Below, piece after piece: positions 46,123 through 55,682 of a DNA stretch of 64,000 bases; the first letter of the stretch is position 1; each line of letters opens with the position of its first letter. The notes under the pieces were generated by a model that saw nothing but the letters and a program-made list of their open reading frames with translations, was not told the DNA's origin and did no database searches. Source of the DNA: Afifella sp. IM 167 (GTDB lineage: Bacteria > Pseudomonadota > Alphaproteobacteria > Rhizobiales > Afifellaceae); assembly GCF_020144925.1 (NCBI RefSeq), contig NZ_NSLC01000004.1, positions 248,001 to 312,000 on the forward strand. Direction: 5' to 3'. Position numbers and translations under genes: made by a program.

Positions 46123-48345
46123 ATGCCCGACCTTCTCATCGAGCTCTTCTCGGAGGAAATCCCCGCGCGCATGCAGGCGCGCGCCGCGGACGACCTGAAG
46201 CGCCTCGTCACCGACGGCCTCGTCGATGCCGGCCTCACCTATGAGGGCGCCAAGGGGTTCGCGACGCCGCGACGCCTGGCGCTGACCGTGCACGGGGTCA
46301 CCGCCCGCTCGGCCGACCTGAAGGAAGAACGGCGCGGGCCGCGCGTCGGCGCGCCGGAAAAGGCGCTGGAAGGCTTTCTGCGCGCCGCCGGGCTCGCCTC
46401 GATCGAGGAAGCCAAGGTGGAGAGCGATCCGAAGAAGGGCGACTTCTACGTCGCGGTGATCGAAAAACCCGGCCGCGCCGCCGAGGAGATCATCGCCGAA
46501 CTGATGCCGAAGGTGATCCGCGGCTTTCCCTGGCCGAAATCGATGCGCTGGGGCGCCGGTTCGGCGCCGGCCGATTCCCCCTTCGCGGCGCCGGGCGCGG
46601 AAGGCACCGCGGCGCTGCGCTGGGTGCGCCCGCTGCGCTCGATCCTGTGCACCTTCGGGCCGGAGACGGAAGACCCGCAGGTGGTAGAATTCGCGCTCGG
46701 CGAACTCTCCTCCAGCAACGTCACCTATGGCCACCGCTTCCTCGCGCCGGAGCCGATCACGGTCCGCCGCTTCGACGATTATGTCGACAAGCTGGAGGCG
46801 GCGAAGGTGGTGCTCGACGCCGAGCGCCGGCAGAAGATCATCGAGGCGGAGGCGAAGAACCTTTCCTTCGCGCAGGGGCTGGAGCTGGTGGAGGACGAGG
46901 GCCTTCTCGCCGAGACGGCCGGACTGGTGGAATGGCCGGTGGTGCTGATGGGCGCCTTCGACGAAGCCTTCCTCGACATTCCCGAAGAGGTCATCCGGCT
47001 CACCATCCGGCAGAACCAGAAATGCTTCGTGCTGAAGGGCGCGGACGGGGCGCTGACCAACCGCTTCCTGCTCGTCTCCAACCTCGTCGCCAGCGACGGC
47101 GGCAAGGAGATCATCGCCGGCAACGAGCGGGTGATCGCCGCAAGGCTTTCCGATGCACGCTTCTTCTACGAGCAGGATCTGGCGACGCCGCTGGAGGAAT
47201 GGGCGAAGAAGCTTCAAGCCGTCACCTTCCACGACAAGCTCGGCACGCAGGCGGAGCGGGTTGAGCGTATCGCCAGCCTCGCCGGCGAACTCGCGCCGCT
47301 GGTCGGCGCCAGCCGCGCGGCGGCCGAGCGGGCGGCGCGGCTCGCCAAGGCGGACCTTCCGACCGGCATGGTCGGCGAATTCCCCGAGCTGCAGGGGGTG
47401 ATGGGCCGCTACTACGCGAAGGCGCAGGGCGAGAGCGCGGACATCGCCGATGCGATCCGCGACCATTACCGGCCGCAGGGGCCGGGCGATGCGGTGCCAT
47501 CGGAGCCGGTGGCCATCGCCGTGGCGCTCGCCGACAAGCTCGACACGCTGACCGGCTTCTGGGCGATCGACGAGAAACCGACCGGCTCCAAGGACCCGTT
47601 CGCGCTCAGGCGTGCGGCGCTCGGCGTCATCCGCATCGTTCTGGAGAATTCGCTGAGGCTGCGGCTTCTTCCTACCATCGCAGCGCACCTCGGCACATTC
47701 GGCAGGAACGGCACAATTTGGGGGGATGCACCGAACGATCCGCTCTCTCGACCGGACAGGGGCGTCACGATCGCGCCTCTGACGGATCTGCCCGATGCCC
47801 ACGCGCTCTCGGCCGATCTCCTCGCCTTCTTCGCCGAGCGGCTGAAAGTGCATCTGCGCGAGGAAGGCGCCCGGCACGACCTGATAGACGCCGTCTTCGC
47901 GCTTGCCGGCCAGGACGACCTCGTCATGATCGTGCGCCGGGTGGAGGCGCTGGCGGGCCTCCTCGATTCAGAGGATGGGCAGAACCTCCTCACCTCCTAT
48001 CGCCGCGCCGCCAACATCTTGCGCGCGGAGGAGAAGAAGGACGGCACCAGCTATGCGGGCGAGCCCGACCATGCGCTCATCCACGCGAAGGGCGAGCCGG
48101 CCGAGCGCGAGCTTCTCGCCGTCATCGGGAGCGTCGAGGCGCATGTGGAAGAGCACCTTGCGGCGGAAGATTTTGCAGGGGCCATGGCCTCGCTCGCCGA
48201 GCTGCGCCCGGCGGTCGACGCCTTCTTCGACCATGTGACGGTGAACGCCGAGGATGCGGGCCTGCGCGCAAACCGCCTGAAGCTCCTCGGCCGCATCCGC
48301 CAGGCGATGCACAAGGTGGCCGATTTTTCGAAGATCGGCGGCTGA
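46123..48345 (+). CDS. glyS: Glycyl-tRNA synthetase beta subunit
   Basis: 740 residues. It begins [25 protein letters not shown], split in the family's LxEL..EEIP signature. It carries the central KRRLAA-like tRNA-binding region ([21 protein letters not shown]) and the HD-like domain around [26 protein letters not shown]. It recognises tRNA-Gly and completes the heterotetramer with GlyQ. Last gene of the glyQ operon; it converges with the immunity-like gene. Confidence 0.96.
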   Translation: MPDLLIELFSEEIPARMQARAADDLKRLVTDGLVDAGLTYEGAKGFATPRRLALTVHGVTARSADLKEERRGPRVGAPEKALEGFLRAAGLASIEEAKVESDPKKGDFYVAVIEKPGRAAEEIIAELMPKVIRGFPWPKSMRWGAGSAPADSPFAAPGAEGTAALRWVRPLRSILCTFGPETEDPQVVEFALGELSSSNVTYGHRFLAPEPITVRRFDDYVDKLEAAKVVLDAERRQKIIEAEAKNLSFAQGLELVEDEGLLAETAGLVEWPVVLMGAFDEAFLDIPEEVIRLTIRQNQKCFVLKGADGALTNRFLLVSNLVASDGGKEIIAGNERVIAARLSDARFFYEQDLATPLEEWAKKLQAVTFHDKLGTQAERVERIASLAGELAPLVGASRAAAERAARLAKADLPTGMVGEFPELQGVMGRYYAKAQGESADIADAIRDHYRPQGPGDAVPSEPVAIAVALADKLDTLTGFWAIDEKPTGSKDPFALRRAALGVIRIVLENSLRLRLLPTIAAHLGTFGRNGTIWGDAPNDPLSRPDRGVTIAPLTDLPDAHALSADLLAFFAERLKVHLREEGARHDLIDAVFALAGQDDLVMIVRRVEALAGLLDSEDGQNLLTSYRRAANILRAEEKKDGTSYAGEPDHALIHAKGEPAERELLAVIGSVEAHVEEHLAAEDFAGAMASLAELRPAVDAFFDHVTVNAEDAGLRANRLKLLGRIRQAMHKVADFSKIGG

Positions 48346-48397
48346 GGGTTTTTGGGCCGCTTCGGCGATAACCAGGCAGCAGCCCGGAACGGCGCCG

Positions 48398-48973
48398 CTA
48401 GTCCCGGCAGGCGTTGCGGCTGACTTCCAGCGCCGCGTTGATCGCCGCGCCGAACTCTTCGTCGGAGACGCTTTCGGGCAGGGTCGTCGGCCCGATGCCG
48501 GAGACGGGTTCCCAAGCGCCACGGCCCGCATAGCGCCACGGATCGACGGAGATCCGGCCGTCCTGCAACGTAAGGCTGACCGAGCCTGAGCCTTCAAAAA
48601 GCGCCTTTTGCGTCCTGATGCGCGCATGAGCCAGCTCCCGCGCCACATCTGCTCGAATCTCGTCATCCGAGCCAAACCGAATGAGCCGGTCCCATTCCGG
48701 GTGGTCCGGCGTAATGAACCGGCTCGCCCGAAGCGCCGCCCGCGCTTCGCGTCCCATATCGAGATCGGTCATCTTGGACGTAAAGCGCTTTTCATATCCG
48801 TCCGGGTCCGCGTGAACTGAGCTGTAGACGGCCTGGGAGAAAATCAGAGTATGAGTCAGGAATGCGTGGATTTTTGCCCTCTTCCGCTCTTTCGGGGGGG
48901 ATGGCTTAGGTTCGAACCGTCGTTCTCGGCGAATCCTGGCTCTGAGCTGCTCGATAGCGCGTTCACGGTTCAT
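48398..48973 (-). CDS. Putative immunity protein for the MuF-linked toxin
   Basis: 191 residues. Its ATG at 48971-48973 overlaps the toxin stop (48970-48972) in an ATGA, so it must be translated with it. The C-terminal end LPESVSDEEFGAAINAALEVSRN resembles, from memory, the tail of CDI immunity proteins (CdiI_3-like, VSDEELG.AV..AL..S). The N-terminal 65 residues are basic and may be an extension; an internal ATG (MTDLDMGREARAAL) would give a more typical 123-residue immunity protein. No signal peptide, as expected for a cytoplasmic antitoxin. Function inferred from context. Confidence 0.6.
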   Translation of the reverse strand: MNRERAIEQLRARIRRERRFEPKPSPPKERKRAKIHAFLTHTLIFSQAVYSSVHADPDGYEKRFTSKMTDLDMGREARAALRASRFITPDHPEWDRLIRFGSDDEIRADVARELAHARIRTQKALFEGSGSVSLTLQDGRISVDPWRYAGRGAWEPVSGIGPTTLPESVSDEEFGAAINAALEVSRNACRD

Positions 48974-50562
48974 CTTATGAAGCTCACCTTGAGTTCAACT
49001 CCCTGACTCTCAGCATACCTCACGGCACGTCGAAGCTGAACGATTTGCTCTTTGGTCGTGCCTTCGGGAACAGCCAGCTCGATTTTCTTCGTCTGGATCT
49101 CTGAGACCTCCAAGCCTTGACGTAAGCCCTCTCTTCCATCGAATGACTTTGTTCGATCAACATATCTCTTGACGGCGGAGAAAATTCTACTCGGATTCCG
49201 CGCGTATCCACCTGCCGTAGTGTCAAGAGTTTTTGCGCTCGTGGCCGTCTTGGTGACGGGGTCGTAAAAATCGATCGTCTTGAAGTTCTGCGGCAACCGC
49301 TGGCCGAACTGGCCGGTCGCCTCCAGAGCATCCTCCCAGGGAATCCCCTGCTCCTTGATACCTCGGCCCCAGACGATGCCCGGATTGTCGACGACGTTGT
49401 GGCCGACATGGCCGAGGCGGCGGCGAAGGCGAGCTGCCTCTCGTGCGAACGCCTCGACCAGGGCCTTTGCGTCGCCAGCCAGGTTCCGCAGCCGGGTGAG
49501 CTTGCCCGCCCGCAGGGCGAGAGAAACCGGCGAGACGTTGAGAAGGACGAGCGTGTCGACATAGGCCCGCTCGCGATAGGCGGCCTCAACTTCTTGGCGG
49601 GTGACAAGGCCCTGCCGATATGCCTCGTCGAGGAGCGCCGGCCGCCTCTGCAGAGCAAGGAGGTAGGCGCCGAGCGCCTTTGCCAGCTCCGGCGCGTCGC
49701 GGAAGAAGGCCTCCGCCTTGTCCCGGGCGGCCTCGCGCACGCCGTCGAGCTCGGCACGTTCGGCATCTGTCAGCTCGCCCCGCGCCTCGCGGCGCAGGAG
49801 GAAGACCAGCCGGCGCGCCGCCGGCAGGTCTTCGAGCGTCTCGCCGAGCGAGCGAAGGTTGTCGAGGGCAAAGTCGCGCGCAGCGTCCGCAACGCCGCCG
49901 ACTGCCGCCCCCGAGAGCCCGAGCCGGTAGGTGAGGCCGGTCTCGGGCGGGGCTTCCGCCTCTTCCTCCACGAAGGGCTCGGCCCAGCAGCGACAGTTCC
50001 AGGCCTCGCCCGGATGGCCGCCCTCCGGCGGCTCGTCCCAGAAAAAGACCCTGTCGTCGTGGCGGGCGTGGAGGGGGCGGACCTTCTCGTCGTCGCGCGA
50101 GCGCCAGACATAGCGGTCGATGCCGAGGGCCTGCTGGCGGAGCGCGTTGATGCGCCCGGAGAAGCGGCGAAAGAGCGCCTCCTCCATGACGCGCCGCGCC
50201 TCTTCGAGGCGTTCCGGTTCCTCGACAAGATGCGCCGCAAGGCCGGAAAGGCGCCGCTCCCATTCGGCCAGCGCCGCGTCGCGCTCTTCGGAGACGTCGA
50301 GAAGATCGGATGGCCGCAGCCTGCGTCCGAGGAAATCCGGCAGGGAAGCGGCGAGGCTCGCGGCATTCCGGTGGATCTCGGCATTGAGCCGCACCCGGAA
50401 ACGGAGGCGCCGCGCTTCGGCTGATGGCGGCTCGGCCGGAGCGCTCTCGCGGCGGGCGATCTCGGCGGCCTTGAAAGCGCGCAGGCGGAGACGCGCCGCA
50501 GCCATTCCCGGCCGCCATGCCGACGCTTCCCTCTGGGTTTCCGGCCGCTGGATCTCCGGCAT
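48970..50562 (-). CDS. MuF-type phage head domain fused to CDI-like tRNase toxin
   Basis: 530 residues. Residues about 80-195 match the phage Mu F-like minor head / head morphogenesis domain: YVWRSRDDEKVRPLHARHDD (151-170) and GGHPGEAWNCRCWAEP (181-196). A helical linker follows. Residues about 400-530 resemble the C-terminal tRNase domain of Burkholderia Bp1026b-type CdiA. The segment IPWEDALE and NFKTIDFYDPVTKTATSAKT match that family's Glu, Asp, Asp, Lys set (here E410, D431, D434, K444). MuF-linked polymorphic toxins carried by temperate phages are a described class. No signal peptide. It sits in housekeeping surroundings without other phage genes, so delivery here is unexplained. Confidence 0.78.
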   Translation of the reverse strand: MPEIQRPETQREASAWRPGMAAARLRLRAFKAAEIARRESAPAEPPSAEARRLRFRVRLNAEIHRNAASLAASLPDFLGRRLRPSDLLDVSEERDAALAEWERRLSGLAAHLVEEPERLEEARRVMEEALFRRFSGRINALRQQALGIDRYVWRSRDDEKVRPLHARHDDRVFFWDEPPEGGHPGEAWNCRCWAEPFVEEEAEAPPETGLTYRLGLSGAAVGGVADAARDFALDNLRSLGETLEDLPAARRLVFLLRREARGELTDAERAELDGVREAARDKAEAFFRDAPELAKALGAYLLALQRRPALLDEAYRQGLVTRQEVEAAYRERAYVDTLVLLNVSPVSLALRAGKLTRLRNLAGDAKALVEAFAREAARLRRRLGHVGHNVVDNPGIVWGRGIKEQGIPWEDALEATGQFGQRLPQNFKTIDFYDPVTKTATSAKTLDTTAGGYARNPSRIFSAVKRYVDRTKSFDGREGLRQGLEVSEIQTKKIELAVPEGTTKEQIVQLRRAVRYAESQGVELKVSFIR

Positions 50563-50774
50563 CTCGCCTCACCTCGACAATCCGTTCGAAGTGTGCCGGC
50601 GCGGCGGAGGGCGGGGATAAGTGGGAGGCGGGCGCAGGGACGCGGGTGATCGGGCCGGGCTTGGCCGCGCAGAGGGCCCACCCTCCCCATCGCGGAGAGG
50701 GGGGCCAGCGTTGCCGACCGGTGAGGCTACGGGTTCGACACCCAAGAGAGGCCACCAGGCGGGTGATCGTTCCC

Positions 50775-51003
50775 GCTCGCAAAAACCTTCGCGGAACGAG
50801 GGCTCACCCTCACCCGGCATTCCCTCGCTTCGCTCGGGACTTGCCGACCTCTCCCTTCAAGGGAGAGGTTTGGCGCCGTTGCACCTGTCGCCGCCTGCAC
50901 GGCTCCCGGCCGAAACCAAGCGCTCACGCGGCGCAGCGCGCTCCACCCTCTCCCCTCCGAGGGAGAGGGTGGCTGCCGGAGGCAGCCGGGTGAGGGAGAG
51001 CTC
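50775..51003. repeat. Palindromic mosaic repeat, copy A
   Basis: It contains CTCACCCTCACCCGGC (50803-50818), the hairpin ACCTCTCCCTT/AAGGGAGAGGT (50848-50870), TTTGGCGCC, then a second hairpin CCACCCTCTCCC/GGGAGAGGGTGG (50943-50972) and a third GGCTGCC/GGCAGCC (50971-50987). Copy B repeats the same order. It resembles the RIME/REP-like intergenic mosaic elements of rhizobia; the exact family cannot be named by eye. Confidence 0.75.
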
Positions 51004-51045
51004 TCAGCGCGCACCGAGCCCAAGAGCGGCCGCAGCGCAGAACCC

Positions 51046-51268
51046 GCTCGCAAAGGACTTCACCGGACGAGACCTCACCCTCACCCGGCTCCGCGTCGCT
51101 GCGCTCCGCGCTCGCCGACCTCTCCCTTCGAGGGAGAGGTTTGGCGCCCTGCCAAAAGACACCGCCACGGCAGCTTCGGCGCCGGTCACGACACGGTGCA
51201 ACTCGCTCCACCCTCTCCCCCATTTCTCGGAGGCGGGAGAGGGTGGCTGCCGGTTGAGGGAGATGCCG
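51046..51268. repeat. Palindromic mosaic repeat, copy B
   Basis: Same block order as copy A: GCTCGCAAA at 51046, CTCACCCTCACCCGGC at 51074-51089, the hairpin ACCTCTCCCT/AGGGAGAGGT at 51118-51140 followed by TTGGCGCC, then CTCCACCCTCTCCC ... GGGAGAGGGTGGCTGCCGG ending near 51263. The spacing of about 270 bp from copy A indicates a tandem duplication. The third hairpin of copy A is lost here. Confidence 0.75.
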
Positions 51269-51484
51269 CAACCGGCAAGGCGCCGGCCACCAGGCAATGA
51301 TGCGCAAACAAACGCCCTCCCCATCGAGGGGCAGCACCCGGCCGGCGAAACGCCGGAGTTGCGCGGCCTTTGGCGAGGAAGATGCACGCCGTGCATGGCG
51401 CCCCTGCGTCATATGACTTGCACAAAGGCCCCAGCGACCTTATTTCAACGCCATCCGGCTCTGCCGGGTTTTGTTTGGCTCAGC

Positions 51485-51505
51485 TTATGCTCAAACTGAG
51501 TATAA
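51485..51505 (+). promoter_or_regulatory. NadQ-like operator upstream of nadA
   Basis: TTATGCTCA-N3-TGAGTATAA, a near-perfect 9-3-9 inverted repeat 23 bases before the nadA ATG. From memory, the motif of the NadQ repressor of nadABC in Rhizobiales is this type (TTATACTCA-N3-TGAGTATAA). NadQ is not in the window. It should repress the nad operon when NAD precursors are sufficient. Confidence 0.65.
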
Positions 51506-51528
51506 ACAGGTGAAAGGGAGGGGCGAGT

Positions 51529-52614
51529 ATGGCCCATAATAATGCGGCGACCGCGATGAAGGTGCCCGAGACCCGCCGGCTCAGCGATGCGGCCGAGCGC
51601 TTTGGCGTCAAGCCTTACCCCGACCTTGCCTACACGCCCGAGATCGCCGAGGCGACGGCGCCGATCTACGAGAAGGTCCGGCACGTCATCCCGGCGCTCG
51701 AATGGCCGGTGCACGCGCCCTACGTCTTCCACATCAACCGCCTGAAGGCGGAGCGGGGCGCGATCCTGCTCGTCCACAACTACCAGACGCCCGAGATCTT
51801 CTACGGCGTCGCCGATATCGTCGGCGACTCGCTCCAGCTCGCCCAGGAAGCGGCGAAATCGGAGGCGGAGATCATCGTCCAGTGCGGCGTGCACTTCATG
51901 GCCGAGACGTCGAAGATCCTCTGCCCGGAAAAGACCGTCCTCATCCCGGACAGCCGGGCCGGCTGCTCGCTCGCCGCCTCCATCACCGGCGAGGATGTCC
52001 GGCTCCTGCGCGAGGCGCATCCGGGCGTGCCGATCGTCGCCTATGTCAACACCTCGGCCGACGTCAAAGCCGAGGTCGATATCTGCTGCACCTCCTCCAA
52101 CGCCGTGGAAGTGGTGGAAAGCCTCGGCGCCAAAGAGGTGATCCTCCTGCCCGACCGCTATCTCGCCAGCTGGGTGGCTTCCCAGACGGATGTCAAAATC
52201 ATCACCTGGCACGGTGCCTGCGAAGTGCACGAGCGTTTTACGGGCGAGGAGCTCCGCGCCTATCGCGAGGCCGATCCTTCGATCCGCATCATCGCGCATC
52301 CCGAATGCCCGCCGGACGTGCTGGCGGAGGCCGATTACACCGGCTCGACCGCCAAGATGATCAAATGGGTGCATGACGAGCAGCCGAAGAAGGTGCTGAT
52401 GGTCACCGAGTGCTCCATGGCCGACAACGTCGCCGGCGAGGCGCCGGATGTGGAGTTCGTGCGCCCCTGCAACCTCTGCCCGCACATGAAGCGCATCCAG
52501 CTGCCGAAGATCCTGGACAGCCTCGTCTTCATGACGGAGGAGGTGGTCATCGACCCGATGATCGCCGAAAGGGCCCGCCGCTCGGTCGAGCGGATGGTGA
52601 ACCTGAGGAGCTGA
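51529..52614 (+). CDS. nadA: Quinolinate synthase A
   Basis: 361 residues. Likely 4Fe-4S cysteines are C119 ([10 protein letters not shown]), C231 ([11 protein letters not shown]) and C317 (NLCPHMKRI), matching the spacing of the longer bacterial NadA form. It condenses iminoaspartate from NadB with dihydroxyacetone phosphate to quinolinate. The ATG follows a strong GGGAGGGGCG. It heads nadA-GNAT-nadB-nadC, under the palindrome at 51485-51505. Confidence 0.96.
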   Translation: MAHNNAATAMKVPETRRLSDAAERFGVKPYPDLAYTPEIAEATAPIYEKVRHVIPALEWPVHAPYVFHINRLKAERGAILLVHNYQTPEIFYGVADIVGDSLQLAQEAAKSEAEIIVQCGVHFMAETSKILCPEKTVLIPDSRAGCSLAASITGEDVRLLREAHPGVPIVAYVNTSADVKAEVDICCTSSNAVEVVESLGAKEVILLPDRYLASWVASQTDVKIITWHGACEVHERFTGEELRAYREADPSIRIIAHPECPPDVLAEADYTGSTAKMIKWVHDEQPKKVLMVTECSMADNVAGEAPDVEFVRPCNLCPHMKRIQLPKILDSLVFMTEEVVIDPMIAERARRSVERMVNLRS

Positions 52615-52637
52615 CGCCCGTTCATGGGAATGTCTTC

Positions 52638-53102
52638 ATGCGCATCAGAAAGGCCGAGCCCGGCGATGCGGAGGCGATGAGTTCCGTCTTGACCGCTTCG
52701 ATTGCCGAACTTTGCGTGCCCGACCATGGGGGGCTGCCCGCCAATATCGAACGCTGGACGTCCAACAAGACGCCGGAGAACGTGCGGGCGTGGATCGCGG
52801 ACCCGGCATCGCGGGTGCTCGTCGTGGAGGATGGCGGCGAGATCGTCTGCGTCGGTTCGTTCGCCGGCCCCGAAGTGCTTCTCAACTACGTGAAGCCTTC
52901 GGCCCGCTTTCGCGGCGCGAGCAAGGCGCTGCTTGCCCATATGGAACAGGAAATGCGCGACCAGGGCGTGGCCGAGGCCCGGCTGACGAGTACGGCGACG
53001 GCGCACCGTTTCTATCGCGCCTCCGGCTGGACCGACGCCGGCGAGCCCGGAAAAATGTTCGGCATTGCCAAGGCACACCCGATGCGCAAACAGCTCTCCT
53101 GA
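52638..53102 (+). CDS. GNAT acetyltransferase inside the nad operon
   Basis: 154 residues from ATG 52638. The fold is [22 protein letters not shown] at the start, [22 protein letters not shown] as the acetyl-CoA loop ([10 protein letters not shown]), and [16 protein letters not shown] at motif B. It lies between nadA and nadB with 23 bp to nadA and one base to nadB, so it is transcribed with them. The usual nadA-nadB-nadC order lacks such a gene. The substrate is unknown; a role linked to NAD synthesis is only suggested by position. Confidence 0.82.
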   Translation: MRIRKAEPGDAEAMSSVLTASIAELCVPDHGGLPANIERWTSNKTPENVRAWIADPASRVLVVEDGGEIVCVGSFAGPEVLLNYVKPSARFRGASKALLAHMEQEMRDQGVAEARLTSTATAHRFYRASGWTDAGEPGKMFGIAKAHPMRKQLS

Positions 53103-53103
53103 C

Positions 53104-54732
53104 GTGACCCTTTCCCCCTCCCCTTTCCCGCCCACCTCCTGGGCCGGCATCGACGATGTCGTCATCGTCGGCGGCGGGCTCGCCGGGCTCTTCTGCGCGC
53201 TGAAGCTGGCGCCGCGGCCCGTCACCATCATCACCGCCGCGCCGATCGGCGAAGGCGCCTCCTCCGGCTGGGCGCAGGGCGGCATCGCCGCGGCGATGGA
53301 CGAGAGCGACAGCGTGGAGGACCATCTCGCCGACACGATCGCCGCCGGGGCGGGCCTCGTCGACGGGCCGATCGCGCGCGGCATGGCGCAGGAAGCGCCC
53401 GAGCGCATCCGCGACCTCCTCGCCTATGGCGTTCCCTTCGACCGCGATCTTGAAGGCAGGCTCACCCTTTCGCGCGAGGCGGCCCATTCGCGCCGCCGCA
53501 TCGTACGCGTCGGCGGCGACCGGGCGGGCGCGGCGATCATGCAGGCGCTGATCGAGGCGGTGCGCCAGACGCCCTCCATCCGGGTGCTGGAAGGCTTCGT
53601 CGCCGAAACGCTGAAGGCCGAAGGACCCTATGTGACCGGCCTCATCGCGCGCGACCGGCGCGGCGGGCTCTCGGCCCGCATCCTGTTGCAGACGCGCGCC
53701 GTGGTTCTGGCGTCCGGCGGCATCGGCCACCTTTATGCCGTCACCACAAACCCGCCGGAAGCGCGCGGCGAAGGCCTCGGCATGGCCGCGCGCGCCGGCG
53801 CGCTCGTGGCGGATGCGGAATTCGTGCAGTTCCACCCGACGGCGGTCGATGTCGGCCGCGATCCTGCCCCGCTCGCCACCGAGGCGCTGCGCGGGGAAGG
53901 CGCGGCGATCGTCGACCGGAAGGGCGAGCGCTTCATGTTCGAGATCCACGAGGCGGGCGAGCTCGCCCCGCGCGACATCGTCGCCCGCGGCGTGCACGAG
54001 GCGAAGATGTCGGGGCGCGGCGCCTTCCTCGACTGCCGGCAGGCCGTCGGCGAAGAGTTTCCGGAGCGCTTTCCGACCGTCTTTTCCGCCTGCATGGAGG
54101 CCGGCATCGACCCGAGGACGACGCCGATCCCGATCGCGCCGGCGGCGCACTACCATATGGGCGGCGTGCATGTGGACGGGCTCGGCCGCACCTCGCTCGA
54201 CGGGCTGTGGGCCTGCGGGGAAGTCGCCTCGACCGGCGCACACGGGGCGAACCGGCTTGCCTCCAACTCCCTCCTGGAAGCCGTGGTCTTTGCCGCGCGG
54301 ATCGCGGAAGACGTGCAGGGGCTCCTGCCCAACCACCGGGTCATCGGCTGGTCGGGCGAATCGACGCCGGAAAGCCCTGCCGACGAGCTCAGCGAGGACG
54401 TGCTCCTGACGCGCCTCCGCCGGCTGATGGCCGCGGAGGTCGGCGTCGTGCGCACGCAGACGGGGCTGGAAAAGGCGCTGGAAGAAATCGCCACGATGGC
54501 GGAGGGAGCGCGCCATCCGAGCCTCGTCAACTCGCTCGCGGCGGCGAAGCTGGTGACGGTGGCCGCGCTGCGCCGCGAAGAGAGTCGCGGCGCGCATTTC
54601 CGCTCCGACTTTCCGCATCCCGTGCCGGCGGAGGCGCAGCGCAAATTCCTGACGCTCGGCCGCGCCGACGCCATCGCCAAGGGGATTGCGGCCGCCTACC
54701 ACGACAAGCGCATCGCGGGTGCCCATGGCTGA
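53104..54732 (+). CDS. nadB: L-aspartate oxidase
   Basis: 542 residues from GTG 53104. The FAD motif is [10 protein letters not shown] (19-28). The conserved [13 protein letters not shown] follows and, near the C-terminal part of the flavin domain, [20 protein letters not shown], typical of succinate-dehydrogenase-type flavoproteins. It oxidises aspartate to iminoaspartate, the NadA substrate. The start is one base past the GNAT stop, so coupling is likely. The stop overlaps nadC by eight bases. Confidence 0.95.
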   Translation: MTLSPSPFPPTSWAGIDDVVIVGGGLAGLFCALKLAPRPVTIITAAPIGEGASSGWAQGGIAAAMDESDSVEDHLADTIAAGAGLVDGPIARGMAQEAPERIRDLLAYGVPFDRDLEGRLTLSREAAHSRRRIVRVGGDRAGAAIMQALIEAVRQTPSIRVLEGFVAETLKAEGPYVTGLIARDRRGGLSARILLQTRAVVLASGGIGHLYAVTTNPPEARGEGLGMAARAGALVADAEFVQFHPTAVDVGRDPAPLATEALRGEGAAIVDRKGERFMFEIHEAGELAPRDIVARGVHEAKMSGRGAFLDCRQAVGEEFPERFPTVFSACMEAGIDPRTTPIPIAPAAHYHMGGVHVDGLGRTSLDGLWACGEVASTGAHGANRLASNSLLEAVVFAARIAEDVQGLLPNHRVIGWSGESTPESPADELSEDVLLTRLRRLMAAEVGVVRTQTGLEKALEEIATMAEGARHPSLVNSLAAAKLVTVAALRREESRGAHFRSDFPHPVPAEAQRKFLTLGRADAIAKGIAAAYHDKRIAGAHG

Positions 54733-55570
54733 GCTGGCGACAATCCTGATCGAGGACGCCGTCCGCGGCGCGCTGAAAGAAGATCTCGGCCGCGCCGGCG
54801 ACATCACCTCGGCGGCGACGATCCCGCAGGGACGAACCGCGCGCGCGGTGCTGCGCGCCCGCTCGCCGGGGACGCTGGCCGGGCTCGCCTTTGCCCGCGA
54901 GGCGTTCCTGCAGATGGATCGGAAGGCGCATTTCGAGGCGCGTCTCGAGGATGGAGCGCGCCTTGAAGCGGGCACGGAGGTCGCCAGCATCTCGGCCGAT
55001 GCGCGGGCGATGCTCTCGGCCGAGCGGACGGCTCTCAACTTCCTCTGCCACCTTTGCGGCGTCGCCAGCGCGACGGCCGCCTTCGCCGCGGCGATTGCGC
55101 ACACCCCGGCCAAGATCACCTGCACGCGCAAGACCCATCCGGGGCTGAGGGCGGCGCAGAAATACGCCGTCAGATGCGGGGGCGGCTCCAACCACCGCTT
55201 CGGGCTCGACGACGCCATCCTGATCAAGGACAACCACATCGCCGTCGCCGGAGGCGTCGGCGAGGCGGTGCGGCGGGCCAAGGCCTTCGCCGGCCATCTC
55301 GTCAAGGTGGAGGTGGAGGTCGACACGCTCGCCCAGCTCCGCGAAGCGCTGGAGGCGGGACCCGACGTCGTCCTCCTCGACAACATGGCGCCGGAGCGGC
55401 TTGCCGAGGCCGTTTCCATAAATGCCGGCCGCGCCGTGCTGGAGGCTTCCGGTCGGGTCACGCTGGAGACGGTGGCGGCCATCGCCGAAAGCGGCGTCGA
55501 CTACATTTCCTCCGGCTGGATCACCCATTCGGCGCCCATTCTCGACCTCGGTCTCGACATCGACATCTGA
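54725..55570 (+). CDS. nadC: Nicotinate-nucleotide pyrophosphorylase (carboxylating)
   Basis: 281 residues from ATG 54725. The signature TRKTHPGLR (134-142) lies in the phosphoribosyl-binding region, with [10 protein letters not shown] near the N-terminus and [19 protein letters not shown] at 153-171. It converts quinolinate and PRPP to nicotinate mononucleotide with CO2 release. Last gene of the nad operon. A GGGGCA/TGCCCC hairpin follows 15 bp after the stop. Confidence 0.96.
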   Translation: MAELATILIEDAVRGALKEDLGRAGDITSAATIPQGRTARAVLRARSPGTLAGLAFAREAFLQMDRKAHFEARLEDGARLEAGTEVASISADARAMLSAERTALNFLCHLCGVASATAAFAAAIAHTPAKITCTRKTHPGLRAAQKYAVRCGGGSNHRFGLDDAILIKDNHIAVAGGVGEAVRRAKAFAGHLVKVEVEVDTLAQLREALEAGPDVVLLDNMAPERLAEAVSINAGRAVLEASGRVTLETVAAIAESGVDYISSGWITHSAPILDLGLDIDI

Positions 55571-55584
55571 TGGCCGGCGCTGAG

Positions 55585-55600
55585 GGGGCAGCCTTGCCCC
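55585..55600 (+). terminator. Hairpin after nadC
   Basis: GGGGCA (55585-55590), loop GCCT, TGCCCC (55595-55600), 15 bp after the nadC stop. There is no U-tract, so it is at most a weak terminator. Confidence 0.35.
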
Positions 55601-55682
55601 ACACCGCATTGTGCGAAGCACTCTAAGCCGTTACAGCCGGAGCGCAGCCACATCTGCGCAAAGAGAATTCCGGGGAAGACGG

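Larger units (their letters stand above)
50563..51484. other. Long gene-free region upstream of MuF-toxin and nadA
   Basis: About 920 bp without a credible gene. It holds a duplicated mosaic of palindromic repeats (separate entries at 50775 and 51046) and a related degenerate palindrome near 51313. Frames that stay open here are low-complexity readings of the repeats. Confidence 0.7.

Noticed and set aside
49399-50424. Plus-strand frame opposite the MuF-toxin gene
   Set aside because: No recognisable domain or start signal. The minus-strand frame carries the conserved head and toxin motifs and a Shine-Dalgarno (GAGGTGAGGCG).
50775-51268. CRISPR array or IS element
   Set aside because: The repeats are palindromic, only two copies, with imperfect blocks instead of equal spacers; there is no transposase and no cas gene.
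48970-51530. A complete prophage around the MuF domain
   Set aside because: No integrase, terminase, portal, capsid, tail or lysis gene is visible on either side. glyS and nadA are directly adjacent apart from the repeat region.
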